Source: Zygaena filipendulae | Taxonomy: Eukaryota; Arthropoda; Insecta; Lepidoptera; Zygaenidae | Direction of reading: 5' to 3' | Length of the DNA stretch: 64,000 bases | NCBI GenBank assembly: GCA_907165275.2 | Contig: CAJRBF020000005.1 | Location: 620,001 to 684,000, forward strand | Part shown: piece by piece, positions 55,527 to 64,000 of the stretch | Layout of the letters: each line of letters begins with the position of its first letter | How positions within the stretch are numbered: the first letter of the stretch is position 1 | The notes under the pieces: generated by a model | Told to the model about the DNA's origin: nothing | The model's input: only the letters and a program-made list of their open reading frames with translations | Database searches by the model: none | Program-made: the position numbers and the translations under genes

Positions 55527-56569
55527 TAATTGTTTAAATTTGTGGTGTTTTCTGATCCCTGCACTTCCTCTAAGCTAGCTGAAGTCATAGTTGATGTAGG
55601 TTTATTGGTTTTTACCTCGCTAGGTTTTTTCCAATCTTTCCTAAATTTATTTTGTATATCTCTCTTCCAACTATCGTTCGTAGTTGTTTTATAGTTTTGA
55701 TATCTTGGAGTCCGTTTTTCTACGACCCTATTGTCGTCCATGGTCCTCAAGAATTTAGTTACTTCCGCGATAGTTTGATTTTTAGACCAAAACCACAAAT
55801 CTTGTACGTTCGTAGGAAAATGTTTTATGATGTCCGATACTAAATCTTCTTCGGGTATTTGCCTAGTTAACATTTTTGCCTGACCGACTAACTTAATCAA
55901 ATGATCCGTCATTTTTGGGCATTTTTCCATGTCCCATTTATTGTACGCGATTTCCCTACGAATTTTATCCTGTTCCGGCTTCCCCCAATACGTTTCTAAG
56001 AACTCTCGTTTAAAATCCGCGAAATTGAACCAAGCATCTTTGTATATTCTAGCCCAATCCTTCGCTTCCGATTTGAGACAGTCGATCGCTATCTGTACTT
56101 CGCGTCCCTTAGTGTCGCGGCGTTTGTCGAAATACGATTCTAAATCCTCTATGAACGTAACCGGGTGTGACCTATCTGGGTTATAAAACTTCGGTTTATC
56201 ATGCTGTAGATTAGCAATGTCACTAACGTAAATGATTTTTTCTTGAACTTCGGGTTCAGAGTTTTCTAACGAATTTTCTAGGAATTTTTCCCCGTTTTCC
56301 TTAGATTGTTTTAATTCTTTGCCGAGAACGTCTATATTGTACTGCAATCGTTGCGTTGTACGTTGGATTAGTTTATAAAGATTTTCGTAAGCTTTCCCTT
56401 TCGCTAGAGGAGCCTTTAGACTCTTACTACATTTTCGTTTACGCGGTGGTTTGACGTTTCCCCCGTCGACCAAAACCTCACTAGAATCACTATTTTCAGC
56501 GTCCGAACTATCGCCTTGTCGCTTACCCATTTTAAACGTTTTTAATTTTAATTGTTTTTTATTTATCAC
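55526..56569 (-). CDS. Gag of H2
   Basis: 347 codons. The true start is probably MGKRQGDSS at 56530, which matches H1 Gag; the first ATG at 56569 adds 13 codons. Shared blocks include PVTFIEDLESYFDKRRD, FADFKREFLETYWGKPEQDK and KCPKMTDHLIKLVGQAKML. There is no zinc knuckle. It ends NLNN-stop after the TTTAAAC heptamer. Confidence 0.92.
   Translation of the reverse strand: MINKKQLKLKTFKMGKRQGDSSDAENSDSSEVLVDGGNVKPPRKRKCSKSLKAPLAKGKAYENLYKLIQRTTQRLQYNIDVLGKELKQSKENGEKFLENSLENSEPEVQEKIIYVSDIANLQHDKPKFYNPDRSHPVTFIEDLESYFDKRRDTKGREVQIAIDCLKSEAKDWARIYKDAWFNFADFKREFLETYWGKPEQDKIRREIAYNKWDMEKCPKMTDHLIKLVGQAKMLTRQIPEEDLVSDIIKHFPTNVQDLWFWSKNQTIAEVTKFLRTMDDNRVVEKRTPRYQNYKTTTNDSWKRDIQNKFRKDWKKPSEVKTNKPTSTMTSASLEEVQGSENTTNLNN
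55532..55538 (-). promoter_or_regulatory. TTTAAAC slippery heptamer, Gag/Pol of H2
   Basis: T TTA AAC in the Gag frame, one codon before TAA, as in H1. Here the stop also overlaps the Pol ATG (TAATG), so termination-reinitiation is a second possible route. Confidence 0.72.
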
Positions 56570-56933
56570 TTATTTCACTAATTGAATCGAACTAAAGAAA
56601 TAAACTTCTAGATCGCGAACGAAAATGTTTTATAATTATTAAAAGTTTTTACGTATAATCACACTAACACTAGCTGATCGACCTTGGACAATCTAATCGG
56701 TTAAAGTTTATTTTCTCACTGTCTAACGCTTCTATTCTTCAAGAGTTTTAACTTCAATATAAATTTCCATTCCTTAGCAATCTGCAAAGAAATGCAAACT
56801 TATAATACCCCCCCCTGACTTTTATAATGCAAACACTTTCAGGCCGAAGTCCAATCTCAAGACCTTTCCATTTTCACAAGCAACAATTTGTAGGGATTTT
56901 ACCCCTACTTGAAATTTACTTTAACTAGCCATG

Positions 56934-56951
56934 ATCCTGGTCACGGCACCA
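56934..56951 (-). other. primer-binding site of H2 (tRNA-His)
   Basis: Minus strand TGGTGCCGTGACCAGGAT, identical to H1. Confidence 0.9.
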
Positions 56952-56954
56952 ATT

Positions 56955-59431
56955 TGTAACTTACCCCTCCTCGCGCGACTTCCTCCAATCTACTTCTTAC
57001 TACGATAATCTCTAATTTGGCCTGATTGTCTAGTGGTTAGAACTCTAACTTCGTTGTGTGCAGTAACCTATGATCCTTTTAGGTTGAGATTGAACTATCG
57101 TCTTGGTATTTGCATCATAGTTTTTTGCTTGGTTAAGTTTATAGCTAAGATTCTAAAGTTAATACATGAACGATCTCTAATTTATGCTTAGCGAATACAC
57201 GGACGGTTTTAGATTAGTACACGGACGAATCCCTATTTTTATTGCTTTCGTGCTACCTCTTTCCTAACTTTAGGTGGATGATCTATTTTTAATCTATTTA
57301 TGTGGATGATCTAGTTTTGTTTGTTTGTGACGACCTGCCTCCCTAACATTATATCGATGCCCTATTTTATTAGTTTGTTTTCCGGCCTAATCTATTGGCT
57401 TGTAGGCTAAGTTTGAATAATCTTGACCCTTATGTTTGTCTATCCCTACAGTCTGTTTTAGGTTGTGTCTGTCGGTCTAACCCCGGTCAACATCTCGTCA
57501 AAAGCTACCATTCCTGGCTCAGATGGCTCAGACATTGCCAGGACGCATAAATATATTTAATAAACCACCCAGACGATTCTATTCCAAGGTCGACCAGATT
57601 TTGTCCCCTCAGCATGACGCAAGCATTGGCCACAGGAACCTCAAGTACTACGTGAAATGATTGTTGGCACTGCAACCAATCCCGACGTCAAACCGAAGGT
57701 AAGGCTTCCAGTTAATACATAAGTATTCGCCGGAAGGTGGTATAGCCCCTCCTGCGCTATTCCACGGTGATGACCATCCAGCACAATGCCTTCGTCACCT
57801 CCCCCAACCTGTTTCACAAGGTAGAGGATCATTCTAGATGGTTACATCTAAGATCATTCACCAGCGTCCGTTTCAGGAATCCAGTGAGGAGACTGTACGT
57901 CCCCAGTCCGAAGACTACCGCCGCGTTGGAGCCATGGTGAGCCCTTGAATATGTGCCAGCCCGAAGACCAGGGTTGGGTGGGACCACCACAAACCAAACC
58001 CCAGCACAGTGATCCAAAATTGTATGTGTGTGTTATCGGAGACCAATCTCTCCCTGGAACCTGGAACTTCAGCTGATGAACTCTCTGTCATACTGCAAGC
58101 AGTGAGGCCGTAGCCTAGCCGTAGCTGTAGAGTTGAATGGCTCTCTTTCCCCTGTGAACCCACTCGGGCATCCAACTCGTTCTGCCACATCAGAACATTG
58201 GCAAGCACATCGTGTTGAAAAACACAAAGGTTGCCGAGAATCTAGCGTCAGCGACGAGGTCGCCAACAGCCGATCCTCCAGCCTCTGCACAACGGTCTCG
58301 ATCGCAAAGCGCAGGGACCTACGTAAGCATACATGTGGTTGCGAGTCACAGTAGCTCCAGTCTGTCTCCGCAGCCAGCAATCGAGCCACAGAGCGCATTG
58401 GCCCATCGATAATATTTGTAATAAAAAGAAAGGTAAAACAGAAAGAAGAGCGAACAACCCTTCCCTGGTGTAGGAGAGGGCCGGCATCTCCAGTCAGCCG
58501 CATCGGTGATATGTAGGTAAGGTATTTGGTACTGTGATTTGAAGATCCTTCCTCGTGACTAATGTTTTTAGGTCTACGCTCGAGATATCCTAACGGACGT
58601 CAAGTGCACTGACAGACCTTCGCACAAAAACATTAAACCACTCTGCGTTATCGCTCGCTCAACAAGACTATTCGTAACGAACCGTCTTTTGTAATGATAA
58701 AATCAATACAAATATTCTACTCAAAGCATCTCGTTCACGAAGCACATCGGCCCACATACGCTTTCATGCGACCACCAAGTATCACAATCGCGCATGCTCG
58801 CCTCTGCAACGCAATCAGGACACAATGCGTAATGACGAAACTTTCAGGTCGCGTGTACGAATCCTTGTACAAACCGATAATCGTTCTAATATTATTTATT
58901 AAAAAATTTGTATGAGAAAATAAATTTTATGTTTGATAAATGTGCAATAATATTATATTTATTGTCCCTTAGACGTTCCCTCCCCAGCGCATTCGTTTAT
59001 TATTACACTATTATCAATTTACTTTCCCAACAAACTTTTGTCGTCAGGACATTTTTTTACCTCCGTATTCCCCGTAGATATACGGCCCGTGGATACTGGC
59101 GGTGCGTTCGGCCCTGTATTCCGAGACGCCTGCATGGGGGGATTCGCGTTTTCTAACTTGCTCCTATACTCTCAAAATTCAATATACATTTGGTATTCCC
59201 TAATACAAGCACTTTCCTTCATATAATATTTTGTCCTAACTTCTTTAGTTTAGGAGTTATTATTGATAAACGTACTAAAACTTGTTTTCGATGTTATTTG
59301 AACCGCAATGTCCTCTAATATGTTTTAAATGTAATTTTATAGGTGTATTTTATTATCTTCTATACTTTAATAATTATTTAAGATTTTAATTATAACCAAA
59401 AAAATTTTGTAGGACCTTATGGGTCGTCACA
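56955..59431 (-). repeat. 5' LTR of H2
   Basis: 2477 bp, the partner of 47931-50610 with deletions near its middle (about 58518) and near 58888. A tRNA-His-like segment is at 57020-57097. Confidence 0.9.
57020..57097 (+). other. tRNA-His-like segment in U5 of the H2 5' LTR
   Basis: The same as 47996-48073. It begins 65 bp from the LTR edge; the primer site is three bases beyond that edge. Confidence 0.7.
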
Positions 59432-59830
59432 CCGACTAATAGCGGTTGTTAATGTGTGAAATAAGTAATCCGGTTCGTAGTATTTTCAGTTAAGTTTTAT
59501 AATAGTACGAGTAATACTAGTAACAGACGATCCAACTTGGTTGGATCCAACCGCCCGATCACGACCAAATCGGAACGTGTATAGGGTAGTCGGTCCAACA
59601 TTATTATTATTAATACCGGTTGGACGTGGTCGGCTCGCCGACGCACCCGACAGGCCAACCGTCCAACCAAATTGGTACGTGTGGAGGCAAACGATCCAAC
59701 CGATGTGTCTCAGTCGCATTTGAAACGCCGCCGAGCGCTGACGAAAAGTAGGAAAAAAGTAAATGATAAGTACTACGTACAACTTACAACTACGTAATAC
59801 TTATTATTTCGATGTTAAAAACAAACTTAA

Positions 59831-60348
59831 TATACACACCAGCAGAATTAGCGGAACATAAAAAGGCAGAGTATAGAAATAATTACGTATATATATTAAA
59901 ACAAATAATAATTAGACTTGAAGTAATAAATTAATATACATCTTTTAACACTTTAAAAGTTTGTAATTAAATTATTAAATTTTATTTAAAATAATAATAA
60001 AAAAAAAACACTTTTTCTCTAATTTGTGGGCACACAAATAATGTTGCAAATTAAAGATTACTGTGATTTTAACACTAAATAAATGAACGATTAATAACGT
60101 GTGTTTCCCCTTCGTGATTCAACTTTTATTTGCAACATTGTCTGTGTTCTCACAAACTAGAGATTTTTTTTTTTAATTTTGATTACTTTTAATAAAATTT
60201 AACTAAAAACTTCTTAAAGTCGATGTTATAAGATGCATATTAGTTTATTACTTCATGCCTGATAATAATTTGTTTTAAGTATATGTATATACGTTATTAT
60301 TTCTATACTCTGCCTTTTTATGTTCCGCTAATTCTGCCGGTGTATATA
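59831..60348. repeat. inverted repeat, about 80-bp arms
   Basis: Left arm 59831-59910, right arm 60262-60348. Each arm reads inwards as CAGAATTAGCGGAACATAAA, and continues nearly identically. Translated, the arm gives PAELAEHKKAEYRNN in both, so it looks like a piece of coding sequence present twice, head to head. Confidence 0.75.
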
Positions 60349-60354
60349 TATAAA

Positions 60355-60627
60355 TCACGTGTCACGCTGTTTGTCCGCGATGGACTCCCAAACTACTGAA
60401 CTAATTTTGATAAAATTTTGTAACCTTTTATAATATGGTCAAACTTAAAAGGTAGGATAGTTTTTATCCCGGAATTCCCGCGGGAACTCCGGAACTAATG
60501 CGGGGAACAGTTAATCACTGTGAACTACTGTCACGGGTACAAAGAAGGACATAGAGTACCTACTATTTCCCGGAATTCCTGTGGGAACTCCGAAATTACG
60601 GCGGATGAAATCGCGGGGGACAGCTAG
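60355..60627 (+). mobile_element. short Helitron, 273 bp
   Basis: Begins A|TCACGTGTCACGCTG and ends GGGGGACAGCTAG|T, fitting the TC...CTAG rule with insertion between A and T. The same 5' end appears at 63901. Confidence 0.75.
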
Positions 60628-60658
60628 TATTATTATAAATAAGTACGACGCGACGACG

Positions 60659-60841
60659 ATGGAGCAAAACTCTGAACGCGACATAACTGTGAAGTTATTA
60701 GAACTATATAAAGACTTTCCCTGTTTGTGGGATTTAACAAATAAAGATTACTTGAGAAATCAAGCTTATACAATTTTGTTTGAAAGTTTTAAGAGCAGGC
60801 GGCATGACGTCCGTACACTTCTTCAGTGCATAGGCAAATGA
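60659..60841 (+). pseudogene. MADF-domain fragment
   Basis: Encodes ITVKLLELYKDFPCLWDLTN then KDYLRNQ, the start of a MADF (Myb/SANT-like) DNA-binding domain, stopping after 60 codons. MADF proteins are the second ORF of PIF/Harbinger transposons and also occur in host genes. The Helitron end is 32 bp upstream and may have removed the 5' part. Confidence 0.6.
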
Positions 60842-61089
60842 CGGTTGGATGCCCAACCGTCGGTACGTCTGTAGCAATGTCGGAACGGTTGGCACGACGG
60901 CGGTAATTGGGTTGGATCCAACCAAGTTGGAACGTCTGTTACTAGTTTAAGACTCTGAGGTTGGTCGGTGCTCGGTGTTGAGTTAATGAGTTAACGTTCA
61001 GTTTGCGACAGTGAGGATAGCGTGTCGGCGAGTTGGTAGATGAAAGTATGTAGTTCAGTACAAAGGAACAAAACGTAGATCAACAAAAG

Positions 61090-61215
61090 ATAAAGACAAA
61101 CAAAAAGAGAAAAAGAAAAAAAAAGAAAAAAAAAACCTAAAAGAATGAGAATAAAAGAATGAGGATAAAACGAAAAGAAACTAAAAAAAAAAAAAAAAAT
61201 TTAGTTAAAAAAATA
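61090..61215 (+). repeat. A-rich low-complexity stretch in O
   Basis: AAAGA/AAAAA runs. A 61-codon Lys-rich frame across it is not a gene. Confidence 0.7.
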
Positions 61216-61244
61216 AAAAATGTGAGTGATTTAGGAAAGGGACA

Positions 61245-61470
61245 AATGGTCCATGCAATCTCGAATGAGATTGTACGTAGCTATAGGAACATGTGGTTCG
61301 GACTAGCGATGGTAATAGTTAGAGGAAAAATCGATTCGGACTAGCTATTACGCTATAGGGACAACGGGTCCGGACTAGCAATGGTGACTGTGGTTACAGG
61401 AACAAAACAATTGGTTCGGTCGAGCCACGGTAGCTATAGGGACAATCGGTTCGGACTAGCAATGGTGAAA
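61245..61470 (+). repeat. degenerate tandem repeat in the O 3' internal region
   Basis: Units of the form GCTATAGGGACAA...GGTTCGGACTAGCAATGGT recur about five times at uneven spacing (roughly 60 bp). Confidence 0.7.
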
Positions 61471-61666
61471 AACCAGTTTGAGATTCCGAGAAATCTTTAA
61501 TACTCGGACCAGAATCAAATTTTTGAATGACTGAATTGTACGATTGCAATTAAGATTGACGTTAAGGAATTCTATGTCAGGATGAACGAGCGTTAACATT
61601 AGTAGTTTTCTCAGATGTCTTCCTGTTCTTAGAGCGCACGAGGACGTGCGCATGTCAGTATGGCCA

Positions 61667-62114
61667 TGTCGGCGTGAGGGTAGTTTCATTATCAATAACG
61701 TTTCCCGCCGACGTATAGTTGTCGTAACTCGTTCGTTCCCCCGCTCCACTCCATTGCCCGACTCGTCTTTGTTAGAACTTGATATAAAACGCGGGTATGC
61801 GTAAGCCGCGGGTCATTGTTACTTTGTGTTCGGTTTAGTGCAGTTATAGTGTCGTATCAGTGTCGTATCAATCTAATAGTGATTACGTGTGCTGTGTCAT
61901 CTAGTTGTTTCCAGAGGTTTACGTAAGTCGGGAGCACGGGCAGTGGAGGTGAGCGTTCATGCATTGTAAAGGGGCGCCATTAAACCTACACCTGGGTCGC
62001 AAGTCCCAGGCACTGCCCCGTGTTCCCTACGTATATCTGGTATGCTGTATTATCTATAACTATGTTGGTGCTATTGCTTATAATAGTTCCATATTCCTAT
62101 CTTTATTTCCTACA
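61667..62114 (+). repeat. 3' LTR of O
   Basis: The partner of 47146-47593; followed by the AATA duplication. The GATATAAAACG box is near 61780. Confidence 0.85.
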
Positions 62115-63240
62115 AATACTAAACAATGTTTTAAACATTGTTTTCTTGTGTTTTTAATACAAAATATCTTCAATTATGATTTTACACAGTGCAGAAATGA
62201 ATTTGAGATGACCGAAATGTGGTCTGTTTTCACTGAGATGCCTATTTAATGATAACCTGTACCCATAGGATGGAAACTAGAATCTCAGCTAGTTCGCAAC
62301 AGTATGCTTTATTGGAATTCATTTAAAGGTACGTATTTTATTAGCTATTACGTAAAAATCTTCTTTTTTCGTTTTAATCTTTCTAATACCCAGGAATAAT
62401 ATACCTACATACATAATAATATACGATTACTTACGTGATACCCACGCACGCAACTAGACCTAGATACCTACCCACCCACCTACTTTTGTATACTAGTCCT
62501 ATATTTAGTCCTTTGCATAAAAAATTTACGCTTTATTGCTCTAAAATTGTTCTAAATTATTTTGCAGACATGATATAAACACAGCAAACATACAAATCCT
62601 GTATGATTTGAAATCATACATCAAAAATAAAACGTCTTTGATTGGGATCACAAAACTACATGAGAATTGGATTTAAACTTGTTATGGCAAGAGCTAAGTT
62701 GATGAGTAGAAGTTGAAAATGAAGAAATAGAAGGTGACGGCAAGAAATAAGCATCAGAGGAAAATGAAATGTCTTCGCTTGGGATCACAAAAAAACTGCA
62801 TGAAAATGGGATGCAAATTTTAAGTCATGACTCATGGCTGCTGTTCTACAATTTATCAGAAATTTTACACTGATTGAGGTCATCATCAATACCTGCAACA
62901 TATAAATGCCTTTCTGATATAGTCGGTCCTTAACATATGAAATTGTCAGTAACAGTAGTAAACAAGTATCATTATTCAAGTCTCTGTTCCTGTATTAATT
63001 GTCCAATTTCTTTGGAATATAATATATTAATTCCTTAAGTGGGTGTTTTTATTTTTATTTACTAATTATTAAATACCTAGTTGATTTAGAATTTGACATT
63101 CAAAGTAACTGAATGATTTCAATGTACCTAAATATATCAATGACATGATAATATTTACCTATATGCCTAATACTACTTTGCCTGGGGTTTTGCTTCAGTT
63201 AGTGTAGATTTTTAAGACCATCATGAGCAATTCTCTATTC
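62115..63240. other. AT-rich flank without a recognisable gene
   Basis: Starts with a perfect palindrome AACAATGTTTTAAACATTGTT (about 62120-62140). A motif TTGGGATCACAAA...CTGCATGA occurs twice in the same orientation (about 62641 and 62778). The rest shows no coding signal. Confidence 0.5.
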
Positions 63241-63244
63241 TGTG

Positions 63245-63460
63245 CTAGCTGTTACCTGTGGTTTCAGCCATGTTGATTTTGGAGACCCTGCAGGGAATCC
63301 GGGATAAAAAGTACCCTATGTATTATTCTAATATATAAGCTATAATATTGTAGTTTCATTAAAATCCATTCCGTAGTTTTTGTATGAAAGAGTAACAAAC
63401 ATCCATACATACAAACTTTAGCGTTTATAATATTGGTAAGGATGAAAGATTGTCATTTAA
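63245..63460 (-). repeat. Helitron-like fragment, reverse orientation
   Basis: Starts CTAGCTGTTACCTGTGG (a diverged reverse 3' end), followed by GGAATCCGGGATAAAAAGTACCCTATG, shared with 41870-41880 in pattern. Confidence 0.45.
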
Positions 63461-63900
63461 TCCACAATAATATTATGTATGAAAATTTTCATGATGATCA
63501 GTTGAGTAGTTAAGGCTCGAAAAGGTAACAGATAGGAATACATATTTATAATATTAGTATATTAGTAGGGATCACTTAAGAGTAACTGAGTAATAAATAG
63601 GATAGGTAGATAGGTACACTAAGAGTTTAAAACATGTATACAAACAGTATTCATGTCATGTTGCATTTAGGGTACTAATAGAAAACAATAAAATAAATAA
63701 GGTGATATTTATTTATTTATAAGACCATCAGGATATAGAGGATAATTATTTCAATATACAAGTTCATGTCCAATTACAGTTCATTTAACGCACACATTAT
63801 GGCTATTATACTGATGTTGGGACTGTGAACAACACAGTATTTTAATTAATTCAATTAATTTCTATTAATTATAGATAAAATCCTATCTAATATATATATA

Positions 63901-64000
63901 TCACGTGTCACGTTGTTTGTCCGCGATGGACTCCGAAACTACTGAACAGATTTTGATAGAATTTTGCAACCATTTATAATATGGTCCAACTTAAAAGATA
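63901..64000 (+). repeat. 5' end of a Helitron, cut by the window end
   Basis: TCACGTGTCACGTTGTTTGTC onward matches the start of the Helitron at 60355 over the 100 bases available, with few differences. Confidence 0.65.

Larger units (their letters stand above)
47931..59431 (-). mobile_element. Ty3/gypsy LTR retrotransposon H2, relative of H1, disrupted
   Basis: LTRs 47931-50610 and 56955-59431 flank Gag and an interrupted Pol on the minus strand. Target duplication CCGA at 47927-47930 and 59432-59435. Proteins are plainly homologous to H1, most closely in RT and integrase, but the LTRs match H1 only in short blocks. The 5' LTR lacks about 175 bp present in the 3' LTR near 49503-49665, plus a smaller piece near 50028-50066. 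Confidence 0.93.
59516..60946. mobile_element. DNA transposon with 30-bp inverted ends, PIF/Harbinger-like by MADF content
   Basis: Ends GTAACAGACG-TCCAACTTGGTTGG and beyond match as inverted repeats with one mismatch over about 32 bp, set in ACTAGT palindromes that make the duplication (TA, CTAG or none) ambiguous. Subterminal GGTTGGA/TCCAACCG units recur in both ends. It contains an internal inverted repeat, a Helitron and a MADF fragment but no transposase. It lies within element O. Confidence 0.75.
47146..62114 (+). mobile_element. non-autonomous LTR element O, carrying nested insertions
   Basis: 448-bp LTRs at 47146-47593 and 61667-62114 (TGTCGGCG...TTTCCTACA) with a 4-bp duplication AATA (47142-47145 and 62115-62118). 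With H2 and one copy of its duplication removed, the element is about 3.5 kb and encodes nothing recognisable. About six substitutions separate the LTRs (about 1.3%). A primer site like that of M follows the left LTR. It must depend on proteins from another Ty3/gypsy element. Confidence 0.85.

Noticed and set aside
61159..61344. 61-codon Lys-rich frame
   Set aside because: It is a translation of an A-run.

Overview
This is a eukaryotic, almost certainly lepidopteran, genomic window made mostly of nested transposable elements. The evidence is: LTR elements primed by insect-type tRNAs, Jockey/CR1, RTE and R4 LINE fragments, short Helitrons ending in CTAG|T, an AT-rich unique background, spliced exons, and an IAP gene of insect type. 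There are no bacterial operons, rRNA genes or CRISPR arrays.

Layout. 1-5465: 5' LTR (cut by the window edge) and a fused Gag-Pol of a Ty3/gypsy element, here 'G1', primed by tRNA-Lys. A near-identical LTR sits at 19861-21268 and is either the 3' LTR of G1, pushed away by nested insertions, or a solo LTR. 9024-18713 (minus): 'H1', a complete and young Ty3/gypsy element with 2.1-kb LTRs, a tRNA-His primer site, intact Gag and Pol, and target duplication CAGG. 19230-19856: solo LTR of family 'M' (duplication ATAG). 21527-21830: two spliced minus-strand exons of a probable host gene. 22559-23140: an intact, intronless, single-BIR plus RING IAP gene, the only clearly non-transposon protein here. 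23200-28849: a degraded M element (duplication TTTG) with a gag remnant and LINE/Helitron debris. 29355-37071: a complete BEL/Pao element with a 2046-aa polyprotein (duplication ATAGA). 37077-47145: a foldback hairpin, a broken Jockey-type LINE (minus), an RTE tail, Helitron pieces, and a nearly full LINE (ORF1 plus frameshifted ORF2, plus strand) ending in poly(A). 47146-62114: 'O', a non-coding LTR element (448-bp LTRs, duplication AATA). Inside O are 'H2' (47931-59431, minus, duplication CCGA; a relative of H1 whose RT is split by a 983-bp hAT-type element) and a terminal-inverted-repeat element with a MADF fragment and a Helitron. 62115-64000: AT-rich sequence with Helitron-like pieces.

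Most notable signals. (1) The H1 and H2 LTRs have diverged over most of their length, yet both carry, at the same distance from the primer site, a segment resembling the body of tRNA-His, the same tRNA that their primer-binding sites match. (2) Both have the retroviral-type slippery heptamer TTTAAAC one codon before the Gag stop, with Pol in the -1 frame. (3) H1 has four 44-bp repeats between primer site and Gag. (4) M and O share a primer site that matches tRNA-Leu internally rather than at its 3' end. (5) A compact single-BIR IAP lies between two M-family LTRs.

Element boundaries were set by matching LTR pairs, TG...CA ends and target-site duplications read directly. Family names are inferred from protein motifs without database searches.
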